A DNA stretch of 11,662 nucleotides, from positions 1-11,662 of the forward strand of contig DOIX01000072.1 of the NCBI GenBank assembly GCA_003511885.1, in the 5' to 3' direction. Positions 1-6,655 of this stretch are shown here, one piece after another. Position 1 is the first letter of the stretch; every line of letters starts with the position of its first letter. This stretch comes from Cyanobacteria bacterium UBA11153 (GTDB lineage: Bacteria > Cyanobacteriota > Cyanobacteriia > Cyanobacteriales > Coleofasciculaceae). The notes under the pieces are model-generated. The model saw only the letters and a list, made by a program, of their open reading frames with translations, did not search any database and was not told the DNA's origin. The position numbers and the translations under genes are program-made.

Positions 1-18
1 GATGTGGCGGTTGCTATA
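1..18 (+). repeat. Truncated copy of the TGGCGGTTGCTATA repeat end
   Basis: These bases end in TGGCGGTTGCTATA and match the last 18 bases of the 29-bp right end found at 7189-7217 at 17 of 18 positions. The same end recurs at 10441-10469 and 11611-11639. The rest of this copy lies outside the window. Confidence 0.6.
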
Positions 19-78
19 TATTGTTTACTGGCTTTCGGCTTCGGCTCTTTCGTCGAACTCAGATCAATAACAGCAAAT

Positions 79-430
79 TATAGCAATCCTAAATCAGTTA
101 TGGTAAAATTTCATACTGAAAAATTTTGGAAAAATCGAATATTTGACCATCAAGAAAAAACTTGAATAGCCACTTCACTATTTTTAAAAAACTGCCCAGA
201 TGATAAAATTGTCTCAGGAAATTTTTCCCTTGTAAGCAAATATCTTCTACCGGATTTTGCTCGGGAGCATTAGGCGCAAATTTTGTACAAGTTATCAACT
301 ATTCTTCTTCCTCTAAGCCTTGATTAATTGTAGCTAAGTATTGTCGAAATTGTTCCGAATCATGATAAGTTGCACCATCCCAGAATATTAGACATCTCCA
401 GAAACTATTTGATCGTTTCCCAATACAATA
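79..430 (-). mobile_element. IS630-family insertion sequence remnant (3' part)
   Basis: The element keeps the end of a DDE transposase gene and what looks like its terminal repeat, starting TATAGCAATCCTAAATCAG at 79, just beyond the transposase stop codon. The ends of IS630/Tc1-type elements lie at TA dinucleotides, which fits the TATA start. The 5' part of the transposase and the other terminal repeat are missing; the remnant abuts the stop codon of the Nudix regulator gene at 457. It is probably immobile. The inner boundary near 430 is approximate because sequence similarity fades there. Confidence 0.7.
98..421 (-). pseudogene. IS630-family transposase, C-terminal fragment with an in-frame stop
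   Basis: Read on the minus strand, the frame encodes the motif FWDGATYHDSEQF followed by NAPEQNPVEDI and LQGKNFLRQF, the hallmark C-terminal half of cyanobacterial IS630-type DDE transposases. The aspartate in FWDG and the glutamate in NPVED are two of the three catalytic acidic residues, and the first aspartate is lost with the missing N-terminal half. A TAG at 299-301 interrupts the frame between EEEE and LITCTKFAPN, where a tryptophan codon is expected, so a single base change explains it. A TTG-started piece of 66 codons after the stop remains open but is only a leftover. The gene is dead because of both the truncation and the nonsense codon. Confidence 0.8.
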
Positions 431-456
431 ATTGCTAATTCCCAATCTCTCACACA

Positions 457-1191
457 TCAAATAAACACCAAAGGCTTATCCTTCAAAGGTACAAAAGCCT
501 CCCGATCAAACTTATACAAACTAGCAGGCCGCCCTGCGCCACGGGAAACCTTCACCCCTGTATCTGCCAGAAACCCTAACTTCAACAAACGAGTTCTAAA
601 ATTAGAATAATCTGAAAAATTTTCGCCTAAAACAGTCATGTAAAATTGATATAAATCACCCAAAGTAAAGACTTCCGGCAAAACATCAAAAGCCACTGGA
701 CTATATTCTAATTTATTCCGCAAACGGCGATATCCATAATCGACAATTTGATTGTGATCGAAAGCAAGTTGTGGCAACTTATTAATCCCATACCACGATA
801 CTCCACTCATCCCTTCAGCAATCAATTGTGCTTCAGCAAATCTTACTAAAGCGAAATAACTTACCGATAAATAACGAACACCAAAACTTTCTGGTAATTC
901 TCGAGGATCTCTTCCTGGCCCACCAAAGGTATAAAGTTGTTCTAAATACAAATTATTCACCCGGATTTTCTCCACTAAAACCCGATGTGCTGCATCTTCT
1001 AAAGATTCACCATTCCTAACTAATGTACCCGGTAAACTCCAATACTTCAAAAAAGGTTCATCCTGTCGCTTTACTAATAATACTAAAATGCGGTTTTCCT
1101 CAGTATCAACCGAGAAAATAACAGTATCAACTCCGACTTTAAAATCAGCTAACACTGATGATTTTACCTGCTTGGTGTCCCTTTCTGACAT
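457..1191 (-). CDS. nrtR: NrtR-like Nudix-family transcriptional regulator of NAD metabolism
   Basis: This 244-residue protein has an N-terminal Nudix fold (about residues 12-155) and a C-terminal winged-helix domain (about 165-234, with a FTLGDLYQFYMTVLG helix pair and a GRPASLYKF wing). That is the layout of NrtR regulators, which repress NAD salvage genes and sense ADP-ribose-type ligands. The Nudix box starts at G55 and keeps GES and R70, but the usual REUXEEXG reads R70-V71-L72-V73-E74-K75-I76-R77, so two acidic metal ligands and a glycine are lost and hydrolysis is unlikely. It is the last gene of the pncB-nadD operon, and its ATG lies inside nadD (28-bp overlap), which suggests translational coupling. 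The family role is known; the target operon and ligand here are inferred. A residual Nudix pyrophosphatase is the alternative. Confidence 0.82.
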   Translation of the reverse strand: MSERDTKQVKSSVLADFKVGVDTVIFSVDTEENRILVLLVKRQDEPFLKYWSLPGTLVRNGESLEDAAHRVLVEKIRVNNLYLEQLYTFGGPGRDPRELPESFGVRYLSVSYFALVRFAEAQLIAEGMSGVSWYGINKLPQLAFDHNQIVDYGYRRLRNKLEYSPVAFDVLPEVFTLGDLYQFYMTVLGENFSDYSNFRTRLLKLGFLADTGVKVSRGAGRPASLYKFDREAFVPLKDKPLVFI

Positions 1192-1754
1192 GCGTACAAT
1201 TGTGCTTGGTAGATGTACTCGGCAACGGGAGGGGTTAAAGCATCTCTGTCTCCATTTTCGCGATAAGCTGTAGAAGAAACAGGAGGCGCATTTAGATCCG
1301 CGATCGCAACTGTAGCACCTAGCTGCCTCAATTCTTCTAAATCCCTCTCTTTTATTTCATAACCTAAACGCGGCACTACGAGCAACTCTACTTCCTGTAA
1401 CAATTCTCCAATGCGATACCAACGGGGCATCTGCGTTACTAAATCTGCACCAATTACGAGGATAAATTGTTCCCCATTTACCCAAATTTCTTTGGCTTTT
1501 CCTACTGTTTCTAAACTTCGGCTACTACTTAACTCTTCATAGACGCGAATATTCTGTCTAGGTGTCTCAATTTCACCAATCAATAATCCTAACATTTCAT
1601 GGCGATGTTCGAGAGATGTTTGATGAGACTTAAATGGATTATTCGATGCCCAAACTGCTACCCAATCGTAGCGGTTAGCCAACCACCTCATAATGGCTTG
1701 ATGTGCCGCTGTTGGCGGATCGGCACTTGTACCAAAAAGGGCAATATTTTTCAT
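1164..1754 (-). CDS. nadD: Nicotinate-nucleotide adenylyltransferase
   Basis: NadD transfers AMP from ATP to nicotinate mononucleotide, giving deamido-NAD in the cytoplasm. The 196-residue protein begins with the nucleotidyltransferase motif FGTSADPPTAAH (residues 7-18), in which the first histidine of the textbook GxFDPxHxGH motif is replaced by threonine (T15) but H18 is kept, a form I recall from cyanobacterial NadD. IGADLVTQMPRW (101-112) is the substrate-binding segment, and VSSTAYR (159-165) is the C-terminal ISSTxxR-type ATP motif. The length is normal for the family. It follows pncB by 94 bp and overlaps the downstream regulator gene, so the three genes form one minus-strand salvage operon. 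The ATG at 1754 is chosen because the nucleotide-binding strand starts right after it. No clear Shine-Dalgarno sequence is visible. Confidence 0.9.
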   Translation of the reverse strand: MKNIALFGTSADPPTAAHQAIMRWLANRYDWVAVWASNNPFKSHQTSLEHRHEMLGLLIGEIETPRQNIRVYEELSSSRSLETVGKAKEIWVNGEQFILVIGADLVTQMPRWYRIGELLQEVELLVVPRLGYEIKERDLEELRQLGATVAIADLNAPPVSSTAYRENGDRDALTPPVAEYIYQAQLYACQKGTPSR

Positions 1755-1848
1755 AAGTTATTGGTTATTTGTCCTTGGCTATTTGTAATAAATTATTGGC
1801 AACAAAGTGATTTATAATTTTTATTACCAACTTCCCATTTCCTACTCC

Positions 1849-3237
1849 TTACTTCCAATTTTCCAGGACTTTCTGTGTCAACTTTTCCAAGTCATCAGAG
1901 ATTTGGACAGAAATCGGGATAGGATTATCTAACTGACGAGTTTCACGAGGTAGACTAGTGACTGAAGTAGTTGTGCGATCGCAAATTATATCCAAACGTT
2001 CTCCCTCCTCTATCCGTTGCCCCTCTTTCATCACTAATTCTAGTAAAGGTGTTTCCCCATCTATCGGATTTTCCCACATCAGCCCTAATCTATCGCCAGG
2101 AATAATATTCCCCTCTCCCCAGCGACGAAATACTTGCTTGCGACCCGGATAAGTTTGTTTGCTGCTAGACTGCTTCATCGTAGGAATACTATCAATTTCC
2201 ACTAATTTGTACACCCCATTTACCGGATAACCCGTAACTAATTTTGTCCCAATCCCGTAACCATCAATCACTCCACCAGCTTCCCTTAACCTGACAATTT
2301 CCCATTCATCAATATCCCCACTAGCGAAAATCTTGACATCAGGGAGTAGCGATAGCGAAACATTTCTGCGAAACGCAGATCGCACTTTTTGAGATAGTGC
2401 CGCAATATCTCCAGAATCCAACCGCACCCCTCTTACCTCCATTTCTCCTCTCTTGACTTTTTCTGCCAGACGATGGGCAGCCGCAACTGTATCATAAGTA
2501 TCAATTAACAGAGGAGAATCCGGAAAATAACGTTGAAATGCCGCAAAAGCCTCATCTTCACTACCAGATAATCCACCAATTGCCATCACCAAAGCATGAG
2601 CCATAGTACCACTAGGTTTTCTTCCTAATTTTAAAGCCGCTAAAACATTGGAAGTAGCATCAAATCCTCCTGCCAAAGCCGCCCTGGCAGCCCATATTGA
2701 TGCTTGGGGACTAAATGCACGTCTCGTGCCAAATTCTAATAATATACTTTCCTTCCCAGCCACATCCCGGATCCGAGCAGCCTTAGTCGCAATTAGCGTC
2801 TGATAATTAATCGCATTCAAGATATAAGTTTCCACCAACTGCGCTTGCCACAGAGGTGCTTCCACTCGTAATATCGGTTCATTCGCAAACATAACTGTAC
2901 CCTCCGCCACCGCCCAAATATCGCCAACAAATCCCCCCGATTTTAATAATGACCAAAATCTTTCTGGTACGCGCTCGAAAATTCCAGTTTCTTGCAAAGC
3001 TTGAATCTGAATATCAGAAAAATGTAGTTTTTCCAAATAATCCAACACCTGCGCCAAACCCATCGCAATTAAATAACCAAAGCCTTGAGGTAACTGTCGC
3101 ACAAATAACTCAAAACTTCCCCGTTTTTGGGCTAAATTTTCCCCAGCGTAACAACCAGCCATCGTTAGTTGATAAAGATCGGTGAGGAGGCTATAATCTT
3201 CCACACTAATGGTTAGTTCTCGATCCTCAATATTCAT
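1849..3237 (-). CDS. pncB: Nicotinate phosphoribosyltransferase
   Basis: The enzyme joins nicotinate to phosphoribosyl pyrophosphate, with ATP coupling, to give nicotinate mononucleotide, the entry step of Preiss-Handler NAD salvage. The 462-residue protein shows YSLLTDLYQLTMA near the N-terminus, EFGTRRAFSP (168-177), SGTMAHALV with the probable phosphorylated histidine H214, the phosphate-binding VRLDSGD (271-277), and GYGIGTKL (326-333), in the order expected for the family. The length suits the compact bacterial and eukaryotic-like class. It is the first gene of the operon that continues with nadD, which uses its product. The sequence AAGGGG lies 4 to 5 bases before the ATG and can serve as a ribosome binding site. 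A 14-bp near-palindrome overlaps that region, pointing to regulation, most simply by the NrtR-like protein encoded downstream. Confidence 0.93.
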   Translation of the reverse strand: MNIEDRELTISVEDYSLLTDLYQLTMAGCYAGENLAQKRGSFELFVRQLPQGFGYLIAMGLAQVLDYLEKLHFSDIQIQALQETGIFERVPERFWSLLKSGGFVGDIWAVAEGTVMFANEPILRVEAPLWQAQLVETYILNAINYQTLIATKAARIRDVAGKESILLEFGTRRAFSPQASIWAARAALAGGFDATSNVLAALKLGRKPSGTMAHALVMAIGGLSGSEDEAFAAFQRYFPDSPLLIDTYDTVAAAHRLAEKVKRGEMEVRGVRLDSGDIAALSQKVRSAFRRNVSLSLLPDVKIFASGDIDEWEIVRLREAGGVIDGYGIGTKLVTGYPVNGVYKLVEIDSIPTMKQSSSKQTYPGRKQVFRRWGEGNIIPGDRLGLMWENPIDGETPLLELVMKEGQRIEEGERLDIICDRTTTSVTSLPRETRQLDNPIPISVQISDDLEKLTQKVLENWK

Positions 3238-3244
3238 ATAACCC

Positions 3245-3317
3245 CTTGACTAGTTAAGTTCCTTATTCTAATTATAGTGAAAATCACCAAAAATAGCTTA
3301 ACTCTCAACTAGACAAG
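3245..3317 (-). promoter_or_regulatory. pncB promoter with two candidate NrtR operators
   Basis: On the minus strand a perfect TATAAT -10 box lies at 3271-3276, with no good -35 box 17 bp upstream. Two related 14-mers flank it. CTTGACTAGTTAAG at 3245-3258 is palindromic except for one pair and lies between the -10 box and the start codon. CTTGTCTAGTTGAG, read on the minus strand at 3304-3317, matches it at 12 of 14 positions. Their placement suits repression of the NAD salvage operon by its own NrtR-like protein. The link to NrtR is inferred. Confidence 0.5.
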
Positions 3318-3755
3318 ACTTAGGGAGCGATCGCACGGCTCAAGTGACATCTTCCTACCAGAAAATTATAGAAGCTCTTCGCCACCGTCTTTCAAGCAGT
3401 GGACGAAAGCGACTATTGGATTTATCCTTTCGTTTCCTCAGTGGTGTCCAAACAACGTATAATATTTGTACCAATCGTAGGGGTGAAGACAGGAGCCGGA
3501 TATCCATAACTGGACTTTTCGAGCAGAAACGTAGCCTTTAGGTTCGCGACTAGGAGACTCTGAGGAGGGACGCTTCTTTAAAAATAAATTAAGTTGCCTG
3601 TGGAGGCACTGTGACGGGGATATGGAGAAATGAGTCTTGCATCTAGTTAAGACCAAAGAGACAGGAAGAAAGGTGGAGAGGCATCTTTTCAAAGTACCTC
3701 GTAACATCCTTTCAGAATCCCCCTTCTTCAGATGGGGGAGTACGTCAAACCAAAT
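3318..3755. other. Gene-free stretch, probable decayed mobile DNA
   Basis: No reading frame here resembles a known protein. Overlapping frames of 65, 71 and 89 codons on both strands exclude each other and lack ribosome binding sites. A HIP1 octamer lies at about 3327. The right edge carries the IS200/IS605-like hairpin described separately. In one plus-strand frame (about 3551-3627) a short segment reads PLGSRLGDSEEG and then SCLWRHCDGDMEK before a stop, which loosely recalls the tail of cyanobacterial TnpB genes, but no zinc-finger or catalytic motif was found. The most likely reading is a remnant of a TnpB-type element. Confidence 0.35.
3714..3748 (+). mobile_element. Candidate IS200/IS605 right end (possible omega RNA 3' end)
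   Basis: AGAATCCCCC and GGGGGAGTACGTCAA surround a TTCA loop. The stem pairs 3719-3726 with 3731-3738, eight positions with one T-T mismatch. The pattern of a GAATCCCCC stem followed by GGGGGAGT and a GTCAA end is what I recall for right ends of cyanobacterial TnpB-bearing elements, where it is also the 3' scaffold of the guide (omega) RNA. The adjoining tnpB gene was not found intact, so this would be a relic. It ends 8 bp from the stop codon of the TetR gene. Confidence 0.45.
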
Positions 3756-4331
3756 TCACAGACCCTCACAAAGTTGTTGCGGTAATTGCTGCAGTACTCG
3801 CTCAAAAGGAGCAAAATCTTTCAACCCGTGGCACAGAATCAAGGCACCCTGAATTGCGATGATAGCATCTTCTCCTCGTTGCTTTGCCAGAGTTTCATCC
3901 AATCCTCCTGCAATTAGAACATTTGCGATCGCCTCAATCCACCGAGAAAATGCCCCACTAATCTGAGAGTGAAAGAGTTCATCGCTCGATTTTTCCAATA
4001 CCAACACTGCCCACAAGCAGGAATTTTCTCCCCGATTGAAAAAGCGACTTGTTTCCTCACACATCGCCTGGAATCCGTCGATCCGCTTGAAGAGGCGATT
4101 CTCTTTCAAAGATGCTGCACCAACGAGAATCGGCAAAATACTCGTCTCCAGCCATTGATTGACATGAATTAGGGCAGCCTCAGCCATCTCTACCTTCCCT
4201 CCAGGGAAGTAATGATAGAGACTGGCTTTTCCCAACCCTGTTTCTTGGGAAATTTTGGAGAGGGTTACCCCCTCATAACCAAATTGCCGGAAGAGTTTGA
4301 GGAGTTTTGGTATGTGGGTTTCTTTGGACAC
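3756..4331 (-). CDS. TetR-family transcriptional repressor
   Basis: The 191-residue protein has a TetR-type DNA-binding head: the helix-turn-helix covers about residues 22-42 (VTLSKISQETGLGKASLYHYF), followed by PGGK and a helical ligand-binding and dimerisation domain. Length and the GLGKASLYHYFPGGK signature fit the YxaF/LmrA-like branch of TetR. Translation starts at a GTG (4331), the only plausible start after the promoter, with no obvious ribosome binding site. The gene is divergent from the glutathione S-transferase gene, and the 110 bp between them holds two copies of a dyad operator, so autoregulation and control of the plus-strand genes are expected. A TATAAT for this gene lies at 4362-4367 on the minus strand, inside the operator region. 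The inducer cannot be told from the sequence. Confidence 0.88.
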   Translation of the reverse strand: MSKETHIPKLLKLFRQFGYEGVTLSKISQETGLGKASLYHYFPGGKVEMAEAALIHVNQWLETSILPILVGAASLKENRLFKRIDGFQAMCEETSRFFNRGENSCLWAVLVLEKSSDELFHSQISGAFSRWIEAIANVLIAGGLDETLAKQRGEDAIIAIQGALILCHGLKDFAPFERVLQQLPQQLCEGL

Positions 4332-4355
4332 GATCGAGAAAGTGAAGTGGATCTC

Positions 4356-4409
4356 TTGACAATTATACTGTTCGTTCGGTACGATAATTACATACCGTTC
4401 GTTCGGTAC
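4356..4409. promoter_or_regulatory. Divergent promoter with duplicated TetR operator
   Basis: Two near-identical 17-bp dyads, TACTGTTCGTTCGGTAC (4366-4382) and TACCGTTCGTTCGGTAC (4393-4409), differ by one base and lie 27 bp apart start to start. Each has inverted ACCG/CGGT arms around TTCGTT. The plus-strand promoter is TTGACA (4356-4361) and TACGAT (4380-4385) with an 18-bp spacer, so the first operator covers the spacer and the start of the -10 box. The minus-strand TATAAT at 4362-4367 serves the repressor gene. The second operator lies just downstream of the plus-strand -10 box. Binding would therefore block both directions. The protein-site pairing is inferred from position. Confidence 0.8.
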
Positions 4410-4441
4410 AACAAAACCAAGCTTACCTTCTCAGGACTCCA

Positions 4442-5041
4442 ATGATTAAGCTTTATGGTCATGAAATGTCTGGTAACAGCTACAAAGCACGACTATTCCT
4501 AGAATTGCTGAAAATCGACTACGAATGGATAAAAGTAGACTTGATGAAAGGCGAACATAAATCGCCAGAATACGTAGAACTCAACCCCTTTGGACAAGTT
4601 CCTTGGTTAATCGATGGGGATATAAGACTGGCAGATGCTCAAGCAATTTTAGTGTACCTAGGACGACAATATGGCGGCGACAAATGGCTGCCATTGGATC
4701 CGCTACCGCTAGCTCGAGTCGTGCGCTGGTTATCCATTACAGCAGGAGAAGTCCGTCAGGGACCTGAAAATGCAAGGCTATACTATTTATTTGGAGCGAC
4801 TAGCATCAACATTGAACGCGCTCATCAGAAAGCAGACTATATCTTAAGCCAACTAGATCGGCATTTGAGCGTACATACCTGGCTAGAATGCAATCGTCCC
4901 ACTATTGCCGATATCGCTGTTTTTCCATATATTGCCCTGGCAAGGGATGGCAAGATTAGTCTTGATGCCTATACGAATGTTTTGAATTGGATTGAGCGGG
5001 TGAAGCAACTCCCTGGTTATATTCCCATGACAGGAATCTAG
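4442..5041 (+). CDS. Glutathione S-transferase family protein
   Basis: The enzyme is expected to conjugate glutathione to electrophiles, or to use it in a related thiol reaction, in the cytoplasm. Of 199 residues, about 1-76 form the thioredoxin-like glutathione site: S10 in HEMSGNSYKARL is the candidate catalytic or thiolate-stabilising residue, NPFGQVPWL carries the cis-proline P54, and LADAQAIL (63-70) is the glutathione-binding turn, with alanine where serine is usual. The C-terminal helical domain keeps the N-capping box T154-I-A-D157. AGGA at 4433-4436 is a suitable ribosome binding site. It is the first gene read from the TetR-controlled promoter, so it is probably inducible. The class is most like bacterial beta/theta-type enzymes; the substrate is unknown. 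Confidence 0.88.
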   Translation: MIKLYGHEMSGNSYKARLFLELLKIDYEWIKVDLMKGEHKSPEYVELNPFGQVPWLIDGDIRLADAQAILVYLGRQYGGDKWLPLDPLPLARVVRWLSITAGEVRQGPENARLYYLFGATSINIERAHQKADYILSQLDRHLSVHTWLECNRPTIADIAVFPYIALARDGKISLDAYTNVLNWIERVKQLPGYIPMTGI

Positions 5042-5188
5042 ATTTGGCGATCGCAAATACAGCAGATTGCCTGTTTATGGAAGACATTCATAGCAGTTGG
5101 CAAGTTGATTATTCTCTTTACTTGCAATCTGGTGTAAATTGCGAAACAGACCTTTAAACACTACACAAGTAGATCAGGAATTGATTTT

Positions 5189-5797
5189 ATGCCCCGTCAA
5201 TTTAGCGCGATCGCATTTACTCCCGCCGTCAAAGCAATCCAAGAAAAAATGGGTTCCCGCGAGAACTATGAACGCTTTGTGGCTAAAGGTCCAGACAATA
5301 ATACCATCAATTCCGATCTAGAGAGATTTATTTCTAGTATGGAAGGCTTTTATCTCGGTACTGTCACTTCTAATGGCTATCCTTACATCCAGTTTCGCGG
5401 TGGAAAACCAGGATTCTTGAAGATTATTGATGAGAGAACTTTAGGCTTTGCCGATTTTCGCGGCAATCTCCAATATATCTCCGTCGGTAATCTTTCTGAA
5501 AATGATAAAGCATTTTTATTTCTGATGGATTATCGACACCGCCGTCGCCTCAAAATTATTGGTCGTGCCTGGATTGTGGAAAACGATCCCATCATCTTAA
5601 CTCAGGTGCAAGACACAGACTACGAAGCAACAATAGAAAGAGCAATCCTGTTTAAAATTGAAGGGTGGGATTGGAATTGTCCGCAACACATCCCCGTTCG
5701 ATATTCAGGAGCAGAATTAGAAGCAATGGAAACTAGAATTAAAGAGTTAGAGAAACTTCTGACAGAAGCCAAAAACTCTACCAATCTCCAATCTTAA
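5189..5797 (+). CDS. Pyridoxamine 5'-phosphate oxidase-like (split-barrel, FMN-type) protein
   Basis: The 202-residue protein has a single split beta-barrel domain of the pyridoxamine-phosphate-oxidase superfamily (about residues 42-165), with GTVTSNGYPYIQFRGGKPGF (57-76) and the distal signature WDWNCPQHIPVR (160-171). These match a subfamily of probable FMN- or F420-binding oxidoreductases rather than true PdxH. Residues 174-195 look like a short charged helix that may form a coiled coil. AGGA at 5176-5179 lies nine bases before the ATG. It stands 147 bp after the transferase gene on the same strand and 39 bp before the next gene, so co-transcription from the TetR-controlled promoter is likely but an extra promoter in the gap is possible. 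The substrate cannot be told. Confidence 0.82.
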   Translation: MPRQFSAIAFTPAVKAIQEKMGSRENYERFVAKGPDNNTINSDLERFISSMEGFYLGTVTSNGYPYIQFRGGKPGFLKIIDERTLGFADFRGNLQYISVGNLSENDKAFLFLMDYRHRRRLKIIGRAWIVENDPIILTQVQDTDYEATIERAILFKIEGWDWNCPQHIPVRYSGAELEAMETRIKELEKLLTEAKNSTNLQS

Positions 5798-5836
5798 CCC
5801 TCAACTATCTACTCTAATTCAATAGCATTGAAAACC

Positions 5837-6262
5837 ATGGAAACCAAACCGCCTCTGCCACCCTTTACCCTAGAAACCGCCACAGCCAAAGTCAAAGCAG
5901 CAGAAGATGCCTGGAATACTCGCAATCCAGAGCTAGTTGCTCTAGCATACACCGAAGATTCTCAGTGGCGGAATCGGACAGAATTTTTCAGTGGCAGAGC
6001 CGCTATCAAAGAATTCCTCAAACGCAAATGGGCAAAAGAAATGGACTACCGTTTGAAAAAAGAACTCTGGTGTTTTATGGATAACCGGATTGCCGTGCGA
6101 TTTGAATATGAGTGGCATGATGATTCTGGCTATTGGTATCGCGCCTACGGGAATGAAAACTGGGAATTTGCGGAAAACGGGTTAATGATGCGTCGATTTG
6201 CCAGTATTAATGATTTACCAATTCAGGAGTCTCAAAGAAAGTTTCGCTGGGAGCGTACATAA
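5837..6262 (+). CDS. DUF1348-like NTF2-fold protein
   Basis: The 141-residue protein has the cone-shaped NTF2/SnoaL fold pattern: an N-terminal helix with [22 protein letters not shown], the motif [22 protein letters not shown] (about residues 44-65), and a C-terminal sheet with [24 protein letters not shown] and [10 protein letters not shown]. The invariant-looking WRNR and GNENWEF segments are typical of DUF1348 proteins, whose biochemical role is unsettled. I chose the ATG at 5837; an in-frame TTG three codons earlier is a weaker option. It is the third plus-strand gene of the TetR divergon, 39 bp after the oxidoreductase-like gene, suggesting a small enzyme or binding protein in the same stress or detoxification response. 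Confidence 0.82.
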   Translation: METKPPLPPFTLETATAKVKAAEDAWNTRNPELVALAYTEDSQWRNRTEFFSGRAAIKEFLKRKWAKEMDYRLKKELWCFMDNRIAVRFEYEWHDDSGYWYRAYGNENWEFAENGLMMRRFASINDLPIQESQRKFRWERT

Positions 6263-6291
6263 TTAACTACCGCCGAACTCAGGTGATGTGG

Positions 6292-6394
6292 TATAGCACT
6301 ACCAAGACACGTTAGGACGTTGTTTTAATTTCAATCCTGAATTAAGAACAACGTAGTTTGAGAATATGTCCTAACCTCAATGCGTAGCGCTATA
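6292..6394. repeat. MITE-like element with TATAGC ends (family 2)
   Basis: The left end TATAGCACTACCAAG with a following GTTAGGAC and the right end, read inverted as TATAGCGCTACGCAT with a following GTTAGGAC, form imperfect terminal inverted repeats of about 26 bp around a 103-bp element. There is no coding capacity. The TA-bounded TATAGC ends resemble those of IS630-type elements, so it may be mobilised in trans by such a transposase. It lies just after the NTF2-like gene, where a transcript hairpin would affect mRNA ends. Confidence 0.6.
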
Positions 6395-6655
6395 TTCCCA
6401 AACCCTTGGATTCTCGCCGAGACTACCAATGAGACAGTTACAAATGTTTGCAGAATATCAACAATCTCAAAGAAACTTAATAAAATCACATAGAGATCCA
6501 GCTTTTCACGGGAAGATACGCAAAGTATTGCAAACAAAAAAAAACAAATATTGCAAAGGACTTCCCATTTACCAACTATCCCTCATAATCAAAGTAGATT
6601 GAATCTCAGATCGATTTTCAGCCCAGATCTTCCAGTTTATCAGGAGAGCAAGGTT

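Noticed and set aside
457..1191. Truncation of the Nudix regulator by the adjoining IS remnant
   Set aside because: The winged-helix domain and the usual C-terminal segment after GRPASLYKF are present, so the gene appears complete.
3344..3541. 65-codon open frame on the plus strand
   Set aside because: No recognisable motif or ribosome binding site, and it overlaps equally long frames on the other strand in apparently decayed DNA.
3438..3707. 89-codon open frame on the minus strand
   Set aside because: Its composition and lack of motifs suggest an accidental frame opposite the probable TnpB-type remnant.
5077..5157. 26-codon frame between the GST and oxidoreductase-like genes
   Set aside because: No ribosome binding site and no conservation known to me; too short to support.
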